64,000 bases of DNA from Centaurea solstitialis (lineage: Eukaryota > Streptophyta > Magnoliopsida > Asterales > Asteraceae). The first letter of the stretch is position 1; each line of letters begins with the position of its first letter. Both the position numbers and the translations under genes were made by a program. The stretch spans positions 78,791,684-78,855,683 of the forward strand of contig CM058040.1 in NCBI GenBank assembly GCA_030169165.1. The letters are read 5' to 3'. Shown here in pieces: positions 1 through 11,755 of this stretch. The notes below the pieces were generated by a model, which saw only the letters and a list, made by a program, of their open reading frames with translations, had not been told where the DNA came from and made no database searches.

Positions 1-278
1 CTGCTTATTGTCTGTTTTTTAATTTATTTTCTTGAATAGTTTGAGTTACAAGTCATTTACATCAGAAGAAAAGGAGATTTGGCTAGTGGCCAGTGTGAGC
101 TTTAACCTACAGACTTTAACTTACATTTATTGTTACTCTTTTCTATGAGTAGCTTAGTTATTGTTTTAAGCTTGCTAGTTGATACACGATAAATGTGACT
201 GAAAATGTGTCAGATAAATGAATGCTATTATGATGACTGGCATGACTAACATGTACGGCCATTACAATATGTTCTCAG
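1..278 (+). other. Intron of the PRP40-like gene
   Basis: This AT-rich stretch has no coding signal. It ends in a pyrimidine-rich tract and an AG at 277-278, directly before the first recognisable exon. It is the 3' part of an intron whose upstream exon lies outside the window. Confidence 0.7.
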
Positions 279-3200
279 GAGCGGTCCAAGGCTTTAGAGG
301 AGCATAAGAGAAACAGAAAGGAGTTCATTGAATTTTTGAAATCCTGCGACTTCATTACGGTACCTCTACTAGCAGATAACGTTATTTTATTTCTTCATTT
401 ATTCTTCCATTTTTCAATTTTAGTTTCTTTTTCATCTCAAGTCTTGTTGGATATCCAGATGTTCCTTCACACATCATGTTTATTTTCAGGCGAGCAGTCA
501 GTGGCGGAAAGTGCAAGATCGCTTAGAAGCAGATGAAAGTTGCCTGCGCCTTGAAAAAGTTGATCGCCTAGAAATTTTCCAAGTACTTGTGTTGGACTTC
601 CTTTTTGCTATTGATTTAGATGGAAAAGATTTATTTCATTTTATATCTAATTACCTTTGTCAACTAACCCAAGGTTTGTGACTCAGGAATATGTACGTGA
701 TTTAGAGAAGGATGAAGAAGAGCAACGGAAACTGCGGATGGTACCTCAACTATATAAATTAAATTAGTGGTCCTGAATTGTCTTTGTGCTTCTGTTCTTA
801 TTTGTAGTTTACCAATACAGGAGGAATTAAGGAAAACAGAGCGTAAAAATCGTGACGAGTTTCGCAAGTTGATGGAAGGGCATATCGCTTCCGGCATGCT
901 TACTTCGAAAACTCACTGGCGTGACTATTGCATTAAGGTTGGTTATTATTTTCTATCTTTTGATTACCCAGGTCTTCTTAGAGTAGAACTGTTTGCATGA
1001 GAGGACTTGATTCTATCTTACCTTTTGTTTTGTTCTTTCAGGTTAAAGATTTACCTGCATATTTAGCTGTGTCATCAAACGCTTCTGGGGCCACCCCTAA
1101 AGATCTGTTTGAAGATGTGATAGAGGAGCTAGAGAAGCAGGTAAAATTTACCCCATTTAATTAAGTCAAGTTGGTATGTTATTTCAAAACCAGGAGTCCT
1201 TGTCATACCTAGTTTCAATTGGTGATTGGTTATCTAATTTAACTAATAAGGAAACCAATCATGTGAATTGGTTATGTAGATCTCATCTAAAAATGCCAAC
1301 AATAATTTTCTTGATCTCGTCTTGAAACTGATCGAAATATTAGTCAAGTTTGCAGTCTTATGATCAAACAAAATCTAAATTTTAGAAATTCATTTTCGCC
1401 CTTTTTTATTTAGAAGTCGGTCACAATTATACAAGAAGACGTCGCATAATCATGTATATTTATATTATATGCATACACCAACTGAAGATCTTTCCCTTCC
1501 CTGACCTTATATTTATATTATATTACATGTCTACTTTGCTCGTTAAAGAAATTGATATTCTGTTTCAAACTTATTTACTGGGCGTGCCACATTTTGCAAT
1601 AAATAACAAATGTTTGACTTGTTTGATCCCATCTGTTTTTCCTTTAATTTATTGTCTTGCAGTTCTTTGTTTTAATTTTTTTTCTTTGTGTTGACTTGGA
1701 GCTGGACTTCAGAAATTGAATATAAGCCTCACATTATTTTGAACAGTGCATGATCATGAAATTTGTCTGCTTACAAATGCTTGTCTGGTTATCCTTGATG
1801 CATATTTTTTGTTAGAAGTATATACAATCTTTTATGTTGGAATAAGAATTGTCTGTTCCATCTCATGTTAAGTTTCTCACTTTATGGTTTTCTATATTAT
1901 TATATGATGGTGGTCGCCATTTGTGTTTAAGCAAGGGAATGTCTTTTGGTTGTGAGGAAATATAGGAGGATGTCAATTGGGAAGAGGGGAGGGTAGCTAG
2001 GTTATGATGTACTTTTGCAACAAATCCCTACTTTCTCGTTATGGATAGAAACATTATATCATCTGTTTGAGTTGTGTTTATTATACTTTTGACCTCTTTA
2101 CTGATACCCACTACTTTTTTGCTCTGTTGTATCTTGCAGTATGTTGAGGACAGGGATCAAATAAAAGAAGCAGTGAAGATGAGAAAGGTTAGTTTCTACA
2201 ATCAACATACACCTGCCAAGTCTCGTAGCTCTAATTTCAGGTGCTTTCAGGTTTCGATTTCTTCTGCATGGACTCTTGAAGAATTCAAGAATGCAATTGC
2301 TGAAGATATTAGCTCACCACCCAGTTTCAGATGTCAATTTAAAGGTATGCTTTTTTTACCATCTAGTTGACTACTTTATATCTTCTGACTCAAGACAATA
2401 TTAATGATCTTTTTAGTGGTGGATTGCGAAAAGGTTTGGTACTATTACTTTGTATGGTAATTATATCTGATAACAGTTTTCTCTTTATAGCAAGCTAATG
2501 TTCTATAGAATCCTTGAATGAAATTCATCATTACTAGTACTTTGTATGGTAATTATATCTGATAACGGTTTTCTCTTTATAGCAAGCTAATGTTCAATAG
2601 AATTCTTGACTGAAATTTATCATGTGACTTGCCACTAATAAGCTTTCTCAAATCTCAATGGTCTTTGTAATTTTATTTATATATATATATATATATATGT
2701 CCTCTTGAAAGATATGGTTCTTCCTCTCAAATTTCTTTATTTGCTTTCAACTATCCTTACATTGAAATGTTAAAAAGTTTTAGTTAATAACTTTTCCTTT
2801 CATTCGAGCCTGGATGAATGTTTAGTCCCTTTCTAGATTCTTGGCAGACTTCTAGTGTTTTTGCTTGGAATAATTTCCTTCCCCAGAGGTTGGGTGGTAG
2901 ATGCTTTCCAAAGCATGAAATGACTTTTTCATTCTTGGGCTCTCGAAGTGCAATATATGATGAAGAAAAAGAACACAAGCCTTAGGCACATGTAATTGTG
3001 GTCTCACTGAGGTGGTTCTACATCCTTGTATTATGCATTCTTCCCAAAAATGATCCCCTATATATGTATATTGCAAATAGAAGGCTTGTTTAATTTGCAA
3101 TTTTGCATGACCATTTAAACTCATGGTTGGTCTCAATCCCTGAAGTCATACCCTTCAATAGGCGAACCCATATTTTGAGCTGATGGCACGGTGTCCCAAG

Positions 3201-6200
3201 AGTTAACCTATGTTCTTTAAATTCTGAAGCATTTTGTGGGTTGTCCTAGTAGTGCAAATTCTTCATATACTAAACTAAACCATCCTGCCATGGTTCCAAT
3301 CATCTACTACAAGATTCAAACTGTGAGTATAGATGTAGCCTACTAATAAGTACTGCATCTTAAGGTTCAAATGGATTTAGTTTGCTAGAAGAACACATTT
3401 TCTATATCTAGTTCCTACAGAAGTTTAAACATCCAATTCCTGCTGCCAAGTAGCAGCTGCCAGCTTCTGCTGCAGAATAGAGGCTAGCAGCAGCAACCTA
3501 CTTGCTGCTGCCAAAATCATCTCACATACTGCTGCCGTTGCTGCTTTCAGAAGTAGCTTCTGCATCATCTACTACTGCTAAACAACAGCTGATTGTTATT
3601 TGTTGCTGTCAACTCTCATTCCCTTCTGCTGCTCTTTTGCTGTCGACCCACATTTGAATTGTATCATAAATGGGTGTTGACGTTTCTGATTCTGTAGTAA
3701 TTCTTACATCTGGAGTTATGCTATCCGCCACTTCTACTTGTGCTGTACTGTTGTGTATAAGCTTTTGTTTAACCTATAAGTGGGTTTTATGGGTGTTCTT
3801 CCAATATATCTGAGTGGTGAGCGTAGGTCTTCAAGTTTTTGAAGTACGAAATTGATAAGAATCAGAACTAAGAACTTAATTGAAAGCAAATAAGAACAGA
3901 GAGAATAATTAGTAATTGATAATTCTATGATTGGAGGAATAAAAGCAAAAGATAACCAAAGGATTGGTAACCCCCTGCCCTAGCTGCTAACAGCCAATTC
4001 TCTCAACAGACTAGTAATTTCTCACATAACCCTCTTACCCTTAATAGGACTCATGTTTCTCACATAACCTTCTTATGCTAATGCTAAACATTGATAGAGT
4101 ATTATTCAATTCTAGAAGGAAGTCAGATTCTGAATTGGTTGAAGAAGGAATGTGCACGAGACATGGTTGTTGCTGTTGAAATTATAAAAAATAATCAATT
4201 ATCAGGAGAACCCCATCATACAGACTCCATGATTGTCTATTAAGCTGAGATACACAAGAAAAACAATAAGGCATAAAATGTAGCAGGGATTAACTGTTTT
4301 GGAAAAAAAATATTTAGCACATTTCTCCATATGATGTTTGGAGGTTAGCCCTTCAATAATGGCCATGCTACAGTTCTTTCAGTTAACCACAAGGATGTGG
4401 CGTGGTGGTAAGCGCCTGAGGACTTCATAGCAGTTGCCCGTGTTCGAACCTCACTCGCAGTATCTTATGTCCAAAATTGGACAGGGGTGTCATCCTTGTG
4501 GCCACCGAGGATTTCCTCAGGGCCGTATGTTGAGCAGTCAATACCTTGCCAAGGAAGTAGTCTGGGTGACTGGGCACATGGTTTTAAAAATCGTTTGAGG
4601 CGTAAGCCTCGAGGCGCGCCTCGAGGCGAGGCGGTCCAAAACCGCATATGAGGCTTAAGCCTCACTTCCCTGAACGAGGCTTACGCCTCATTGGCCGAGG
4701 CGGTGAGTTGAGGCAGTGAGGCGTGAGGCGCTGGTGAGGCGTAAGCCTCAGGTAGTTTCTGTTTTTGGTGAGATTTGGGCTGAAAAAAATGAACTTGCCC
4801 TTTTATTATGTACTAGTATTACCTTATAAATCTTTTGTGGATAGTCAAATGTACCTTTTATCTAGCAATTATAATTTTAGTGATTTTAAAGTACATAAAA
4901 CCCATTTGGGGGTGTCCTTTCCTCTTATCAAGAAGAAAGGAAGAGGGTGACTTTGCATTTCTGTATGTGTATATTTTCTGTATGTATATTTTTTCTGTCT
5001 GTGTAATTTGTGTGTATATACTTAGTGTGTGTATGTATATATATATACGTATATTCTGTATTATACACACACACACACATATATATATTATATACAAGCC
5101 TCAAGGCTTACGCCTCGGACCGCCTCGAGGCTTACGCCTCGCCTCACAGAGGGAAAACGCCTCGAGTCCCGATTAGGATTTTTAAAACCTTGACTGGGCA
5201 TAGCCCAGGTGAACCCTCTCAAAAAAAAATACAGTTCTTTCTGTTATATTTCTTTTCGAATCAGAGCTAGCAATTTTGATCCATGATTGGGTTGGGTTAA
5301 AAGGGTTATCAACTTGGAGTGAGCCAGGAATTGATCCAGAGGTAGCCCAGATTACCTTGTCAATTCAGGTTTTCAAACAAATTATTGATACGAGATATTC
5401 AACTAATGCTGTTTGTTGTAGATCACATGAAATATTTAGAGGAAGTTTAAGTTGAGTTGAGTGAAAGATTGAGAACTTGAGCAATCTGATACAATAACAA
5501 AAAAAATGTAAATATTCTGATTTTTGTTTGTTGGGATTGGGAGAGAAACCATTTCTACTGTGGTGTTGTAAGGATATCATAACATAATTTATTATTAAAT
5601 GAACGTCTATTTTCAATAATTTACGAATAAGTAAAGGACGTCAAAAGGCATGAACCCACAATTTAGTTTATTTTGATTAATATAAAACTGTTATTGACAA
5701 TGCAACCTTTAAATATTTAAACATATTACTTTTAGTCCTAAAATTCAATAATATTAAGTAATAGTCCATAAATAAATAAAAATTGAAATACAAATATGGT
5801 GATGGAGTCGAACACGGTAGAACGGGACATCTGTCACGACCATCAGTGACCTGAATGAATTAAGCTACTGGATTAATATGCTATACCTCTCTGTTTGTTA
5901 TAGAGAGTTCAGTGTGAGCCCAACAAGGTGTTTCTATCCCTGGTTATCAATATGGATTAGCAGGGTAGGACCTTAGTAATACACACTAAATATAACCAAG
6001 TCCAAAAGAGTAGTGGACTAGTTGATTTCCATCTCTAAATTGAAATGTTACCATTAAAAGAGTCAGCATATTAAGCTTCTCTTGTTGGTCTTACCAGTTA
6101 CCAATCATATTTTGAACTTCTTAAATTTAATATTGTGATGAACTGAATATTGTCCTTGAATATGTCTCATGTTGTGTAGAATTATATGTCACATATTCTG

Positions 6201-8428
6201 CATGGTGAAGCCCTATTAAAGCTAGTATGATCAATGATATGCACATGCCAAAGCTCAGTAGAAACATTTTAACATCTTACTTGGTTAGGGGATCAGGTGA
6301 CTAGAAATCTTTCCTTAATTCTAGGTTTTGATTACTTGGAAGTTCCATTCTTCACACATTCAATCTCACAGACTTGTTTTGTTTTTGAGAATTTTTTAAT
6401 CAATGCATTTTTTTATCTGTTCTAGGTGACAACACAGTCTTTGCTTGCACATGCCACCATTTGATTTCTTGCAAATATGAATACTTTAAATTTAACTAAT
6501 TTGTTCCAGGCTGAGTGCCGAGATATATTTAAAATCTAATACACACCTTACTTTCTTTCAGCTTGTACTTGATGAGTTACAAGAGAGAGTTCGAGAAAGA
6601 GAGGAGAAAGAAACGAAAAGGCGTAAACGTCTTGCAGATGATTTTTATGTGTCTTTGAGCACTTCTAAGGTTTGGCTAGATGTCTTTGTTGACGATGTAT
6701 ATTGGTCCAATGATGCTTCAGTATGCCGTTCCTATTAATTCTTGTCTTGCTGCAGGAGATTACTTCATCTTCACGATGGGAGGACCTTAAACCCCTTTTT
6801 GAAGATAGACTGGAAAGCTGGTAATTTTTTGGTTTCTAATTTTATTTATGATGTATTACATATTTGGAAAACAATTGCGATAAAAGACTCGAACTGACCA
6901 TGATAATTTTGGGAAGAATATCCATCTGTCTCTTATAGTCAAATTATGTCACGACTTCAAAAAATTCTTAGGTCAAGAATTTGTCAAGAATTTATTAGAT
7001 GTCAAGCATGGTGGCAAGTTTGTTTTTCTCCATACATTGCTATTGCATTATCCTTGGCTCACCGGCAAATTTGTCAGACTTTACATTGTTGGCCATAGGA
7101 GAAGTATAGTTACTTTGAGGAAACTATTGCATTCTTCAAAGCGGGTTCTAAAGTGAATCAGTTTAATATTACCTCTTATTTCTTGCTCTTCTTATTTTTT
7201 GTGGTAACTTTTTTGTATCATATTTTATAGTGCTGTTGTATTAGTTGTTATTTAGTATAGCATTATTGGTTGTTATGCAGGTTTACAGTGGAAGAAAGCT
7301 TCTTTAGGGAGATCTTTGACAAATACATGACAGAACTAAAGAAAGTAAGAGATGAGCGGAAGCACAGAGAGGATAAGGTATTTACATGTTTTTTGTATAC
7401 ATATCAACCTGTGCTTCCAGTGTCTTTTTCACATGCTGTTGTATAAGTTAGGGTTTTGCTGAATGTTATATGTTTGGTTGTGGGTCCTATGATTGAGATT
7501 GCATGAAAGAAAGTGGATTCTGAGAAAGTATTTACCTGTCTTGACGAGATAGGTTAGATAGATATCCTGAAAACATTTGAGTTGCGGCTTTTATTTTTCG
7601 ATATTATTTTTCAATATTACTACTAGTAGCAAGTAGCAACCTGTTTACAGTGTTAAAATTTAAACAGTCAATAATAGGTAGGTAGTTGATGTGGTTTGGA
7701 AGCAAAGGGTATTTTTGTTACCAATTGACCTATCTAGTATTCTGTCACTCAGAGTAGTTGGTTGTAATTCTAGGATGGAAGGAGAAGCATTTCTAAATAA
7801 ATTGTCTTCCATCGGTTTATTCAGTAGCTAAGTTAATGCCTATGTGAAAGCAAGGGGGATCTAAAACAAGATACTGATGTTATTATATATATATTGGGCG
7901 GTGTAATAATGTGAGTATGATATTGTTTCAGGCGAGAAAGAGCGTAGATAGAGATAGAAGAACATCATCAAAATCGCGAAGGGACAAGGAACGAGGTAAG
8001 AAAGATAAGCGTAGAAAGGATGAAACAGATAGTGATAATGGTGAGGAGAATAGAAGGTCAGGAAGAGACAAGGACAAGAAGCATCGAAAGCGGCATCATC
8101 AGAGCTATTTGGAGGATATGAGTTTTGAAGAGGATGAGAAAGAGAAAGATCGATCTCACAGACACAGTGTTGAACGGAAAAGGACAAAGCAGCTGCAGGT
8201 TTCTTCTCCCTCTCTTTTCATCTTATTTGGTTGCTTTCTTCTAACCTTAGAATACAAGTAAAGAAAAGAATAATAACATTACTTTTATCTGGTTTTGGAA
8301 TTTGTTTATAGTTGGAGCAACAGCCATCTGCTGCTTCGGTTGAATATGAGAGCCGGCACAAGAGATACAAGAGAGATCATAGACACTACGATGATCAGAA
8401 AGAAACCGAGGATGGCGAAGTTTGGTAG
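279..8428 (+). CDS. PRP40: PRP40-like pre-mRNA-processing protein, C-terminal exons (5' partial, internal frameshift)
   Basis: PRP40 is a U1 snRNP-associated nuclear scaffold in early spliceosome assembly; N-terminal WW domains bind the branch-point side and FF domains bind other factors. Only the C-terminal half is here. Exons I read: 279-359, 490-582, 687-740, 821-937, 1042-1140, 2140-2187, 2251-2344, 6562-6669, 6756-6820, 7281-7377, 7932-8198, 8312-8428 (TAG stop). All have GT-AG borders, and phases agree except at 2251-2344. The translation shows FF-type helices (ERSKALEEHKRNRKEF, SSQWRKVQDRLEAD, TPKDLFEDVIEELEKQ, SSRWEDLKPLFEDR) and then a K/R/E/D-rich tail ending DGEVW, in the same order as plant PRP40A/B. 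An extra C near 2320 shifts the frame and would give a stop at 6570-6572. Downstream exons remain open and conserved, so a sequencing error or a recent lesion are both possible. Family assignment is from remembered Arabidopsis PRP40. Confidence 0.87.
2320..2322 (+). other. Apparent 1-nt insertion (CCC) in a PRP40 exon
   Basis: Exon 2251-2344 is 94 bases long. Its first part reads DISSPP in phase with the previous exon. Its last part makes PRP40-like sense (VSDVNLK, joining LVLDELQER in the next exon) only one frame over. Reading CC instead of CCC here restores agreement with both splice junctions. As written, translation stops at 6570-6572 in the next exon. Confidence 0.7.
2446..2624 (+). repeat. 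92-bp tandem duplication in PRP40 intron
   Basis: Two adjacent copies start at 2446 and 2538, each beginning TACTTTGTATGGTAATTA and running through AGCAAGCTAATGTT. They differ by a few substitutions, so the duplication is not very recent. Confidence 0.8.
3440..3650. repeat. GCTGCT-rich low-complexity stretch
   Basis: CAGCTGC, TGCTGCTG and AGCAGC motifs recur about every 10-20 bases, mixed with unique sequence. It may be a degenerate retrotransposon fragment. No coding capacity is evident. Confidence 0.5.
4386..5229 (+). mobile_element. tRNA-derived SINE interrupted by a nested MITE
   Basis: The head shows a pol III A-box-like block (GGCGTGGTGGTAAGCGCC) and a B box (GTGTTCGAACCTC) about 35 bases later. 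The tail ends in an A run at 5221-5229. The element is flanked by a 17-bp target duplication with one mismatch (4369-4385 and 5230-5246). Without the inserted 615-bp MITE and its duplicated target, the SINE body is about 210 bp. It lies in sense orientation in a PRP40 intron. Confidence 0.82.
4577..5191. mobile_element. MITE (Mutator-like) nested in the SINE
   Basis: Terminal inverted repeats read GGTTTTAAAAATC at the left and its reverse complement at the right, slightly inside the ends. The perfect 9-bp direct repeat GACTGGGCA (4568-4576 and 5192-5200) fits a Mutator-type target duplication. Both arms carry multiple AGGC(G/T)TAAGCCTC palindromes and AGGCG repeats, so the arms can fold back. 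The centre is TA/CA microsatellite DNA. ORFs inside are repeat shadows. Confidence 0.75.
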
Positions 8429-9202
8429 TGTTGTTTAACTGCTTCCCTTTCTACCCCTTTCCTTTCTGCTGTAGATAATTTTGCCTTCTATATAAATTAT
8501 TCTTACCCATTGCTCACCGTTTTATGCGATTACCTAACAATCGTGTTTCTTGTCCCTCTACCCATATATATGTATGCATACATATATATATGGAGAAAGA
8601 GTTGTTGTGCACACAATTTTGAATTTATAGAAAGCTACAGAAAGTTAATTTTATTACGATTCAGGTCAAACGTAATAGAAATTTTTAAGAGATGTTCAAA
8701 ATGATTCTGACTGGTTTTAACAGTTTTTTTTTTTTTTTTTTTTTTTTTAAGTTGGGTGGACCAAGCCCTGGTTTTCAACAACCGTGACCAGTTAAGACAA
8801 GTTACGGTTACAGGGTGTAACTTATAAGACCGTTTTTATTGGTTTTGGTTACAATAACTCTGTAGCTGTTTTGGATAAATGCGATGTTAACATGTTAATG
8901 GAATAATCGCAACTATAATAGAAGATGATGCTTGGATGTGTTTTTGTTACTTGATGTTCTAGTAATTAAATAAGCAGTTGTATAGACAAATTTTATATAT
9001 CTCAAAAAAATTAAAATAAAATGATACATAAAAAGATACATTATGCCATTGATTAAGAAAGGTTTAGGCACTCTTAGAAGCAATTAGAAATGCTAAACCA
9101 TGGCATGCGCCCCAAACTTGGGGTCTTTCACGAATACACGGTACGTGTTTACTATAAGGTGGTGTTTAGTTTGTTGGAATGAGGTGGAATTTGAAGACTT
9201 AC
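8429..9202 (+). other. PRP40 3' flank and spacer
   Basis: This is AT-rich DNA after the PRP40 stop, including a T run of about 27 bases at 8723-8749. It should hold the 3' UTR, but I cannot place a poly(A) site with confidence. From about 9155 a Tourist-like terminus begins (GGTGTTTAGTTTGTTGGAATG). Its possible inverted partner is near 12990-13018. Confidence 0.5.
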
Positions 9203-9480
9203 GGGCCGTTTGCTTGAGCACTTACTAGGTAAGTGTTTACCGGTAAAGTTGAAAACTATCACTACCATATCGGACAACATTTTAGTCTTTTAAAATGGTA
9301 TTGTACGCAACAATTTACCCGGTGAGCTCTTACTGGGTAAGAGTTGTCAATCTCACAGGGTAAAACTCTCGGTTCATGCTATTGCACTTACTGGGTAAGA
9401 TTCTTGTCATTTTCATGTTCGTCCCGTAAGATAAATTGACCCGGTAAGCACTTACTCGGTAAGCGTCAAGTAAACGTCCC
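9203..9480. mobile_element. MITE with about 23-bp imperfect inverted ends
   Basis: The left end GGGCCGTTTGCTTGAGCACT matches the reverse complement of the right end (GGGACGTTTACTTGACGCTT) with few mismatches. Internal CGGTAAGTGCTTAC motifs recur. Related fragments lie near 14330-14400 and 45110-45310. Confidence 0.6.
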
Positions 9481-9521
9481 CCTACCGCCATCGCTGCCAC
9501 CACTTGTCGTCCGTCAACACC

Positions 9522-9526
9522 ACCAC
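9522..9526. repeat. Left target-site duplication of the LTR element
   Basis: ACCAC directly precedes the TG of the left LTR and is repeated at 12940-12944 after the right LTR. Confidence 0.9.
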
Positions 9527-10683
9527 TGTAACAACCCTATTTCCAGCCAAGTATATGCCTAAACTTTATTATAGTTATATAATTAAGTTCCTAAAAAGCC
9601 CTCAAATGTAAGAGTTAAATTACACTTTCAGTATAGAAGTCAAAAGAGGTAAATAGGCACACAAGTAGCTTACAAAGCTACTTATCATCAAGTACCCAAG
9701 TAACATACAAAGCTACTTATCATCAAGTCAACAAGTAGGTGGATAAGCTACTTATCATCAAGTCAACAAGTAGGTGGATAAGCTACTTATCATCAAGTCA
9801 ACAAGTAGGTGGATAAGCTACTTATGGACAAACAATTTAAGCCACATGAATGATAGCACGAGGTGTCAAGTTCTTATAAATGTACAAGTTGAAAAGCTAT
9901 GTGAACAAGTACCCTTAAGCATGCAATACATCCTATAAATAGGAGCATAAGGAATTCATTCTTTTCATCCCAAAGACTAAACACTACCTAAAAAGCATAA
10001 GAAGCAAGGATTAAGAAGTGGGTTAGAAATCCCAAAGCAAGGTGAATATGTTTGTGCTTTACTGGGATACATATGTGCAAATGTTTTATGAATGAAAGAA
10101 TATTGCCATAATTTCCTTATAAAAGTTGTAATGATTATGTGGCAAAGTACATGTTTTATGCAATGATGCGTATGTGGTATGTGAAAGCTTTTATGCATGT
10201 TAAGTGTAGCCAGTTAAATATCCCACATACGGGATATAGAAAGAAGGAACATATTGCACACGAACCTTATTGGGGAGCCCTTATGTGGACCCGATGTTAA
10301 AGAACCTATGAGAAGATTGGTATTGGTATACTTAACATGTAACATGAGATCTCAAAGAAATATTTTTATGCGTGAAAGTTTATTTATTTGGAAAGTATGT
10401 TTTATCATGAAACCATAACTACTCACTAAGCTTAAAGCTTACGTATTCATGTATGTATCTCAGGTAAGAAGTATAAAGGGATACCATGAAGTAATATTTA
10501 TCTAGCAAACAAGAAAGTTTGTTGTATTGTAAGCTATTAAATTACGTTTCTGTTGATGTTTCAACTCTGATGTAATAGTTAGATATGGAAGAAATAAACT
10601 TTACTTAGTTAACATGTAAGTTTTATCTATAGAACTATAGAAAGTAACGGCCCCCTGGTTGTTTTGGAGGCCGGGTCGTTACA
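9527..10683 (+). repeat. Left LTR
   Basis: It begins TGTAACAACCC and ends GTCGTTACA. It contains near-identical tandem units of about 35 bp built on AAGCTACTTATCATCAAGTC (about 9670-9830). It differs from the right LTR by scattered substitutions and by lacking a segment of about 28 bp. Confidence 0.9.
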
Positions 10684-10685
10684 AA

Positions 10686-10697
10686 TGGTATCAGAGC
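10686..10697 (+). promoter_or_regulatory. Primer-binding site (initiator tRNA-Met type)
   Basis: TGGTATCAGAGC lies two bases after the left LTR. It is the usual plant retrotransposon match to the 3' end of initiator methionine tRNA and primes minus-strand synthesis. Confidence 0.9.
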
Positions 10698-11738
10698 AAC
10701 GGTTTAAGTGAATTAGGTTTTGTAAACCTAGTCTTAAACCTAGATCTAATTAAGTCATGATACAACTTAAGACCAAGTTATTATTTAACTAAGAATTGTT
10801 GAAAATGTCGATATGCCAAATAGAATGGAACATAGATGAAAAGTTGGAGATAGAAGTCTTCAATAGAATTTTATAACGATGAACATGGAAAGATGTTATA
10901 AGCTAGAGCCTAGAGGTATAATGGGTGTACCGGAAAAGTCAATATGGCTATGTTAATATTTTACTGAAGCGTAGTTAGTTTTCAAATATTGGGAATGTTG
11001 ACGATTCATGAGATAAACAATATAAGTCACATGAGTACATATTACAAAGTTGAAGGGCTTGAATATTATCTTAGTTTACATGAGCTTAAGCTGATGAGTG
11101 TTTAAGTTGTGATATCATTAAATTTGTCTACAACAATGACATTAATTTTTGTAGCGACTGACTTCCCTAGTTTTATTTGGAGACATATTTGTTTAAGTTG
11201 TAGTACCTCTTTAAGTGATACAAGTATATATGTTAAAGCCTCCGATTATTGATTTAGGAATTTAAGTTTGACTACCTGAAAATGAGTTGGTCTATCAAAA
11301 GTGTCACATGATGTATATGGGTATTAAGGATACGGTCTATTATGGGTGGAAAAAAAGTACCTTGTAAGTGTTATGATGCAAATTATAGTATTTAGAAATG
11401 ACATGTACTGATATTCCATACCATCCAATATGTAAGTTGATTATCGATAAATATTAGGCTTTGGAAAGTAAATCAAGCCTAAAAGAATAATATCATTTTA
11501 TGCTAAGGTGACTTGAAGTATTAAGTATGATCTTTTAAGTCCTAAGAATATTCTCTTTGTCTTTTCTTTATATATGATTATATTTCAAATGTATAAAAGA
11601 TACGGAGAAGAACCATTGAGATACAGAAAAGAAGACGTGTGAATATAACCATACAACTAACTATTTCGGTTGTACTACGCTAAGGTATAAGACGAAGTAC
11701 CCACACCTTTTCGAGTTGAATTTTGAGGACGAAATTTC

Positions 11739-11755
11739 CAAAAAGAAGGGAATAT
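11739..11755 (+). promoter_or_regulatory. Polypurine tract before the right LTR
   Basis: AAAAAGAAGGGAATAT directly precedes the right LTR and is the expected plus-strand primer. Confidence 0.8.

Larger units (their letters stand above)
2345..6561 (+). other. 4.2-kb intron of the PRP40-like gene
   Basis: This long intron holds a 92-bp tandem duplication, a (TA)n run near 2680, a GCTGCT-rich stretch at about 3440-3650 and a SINE split by a MITE (4386-5229). No ORF in it resembles a known protein. I see nothing else in 5250-6540. Confidence 0.75.

Noticed and set aside
9650..9840. CRISPR-like array of 35-bp units
   Set aside because: Units are contiguous without unique spacers, occur in both LTRs, and the genome is a plant.
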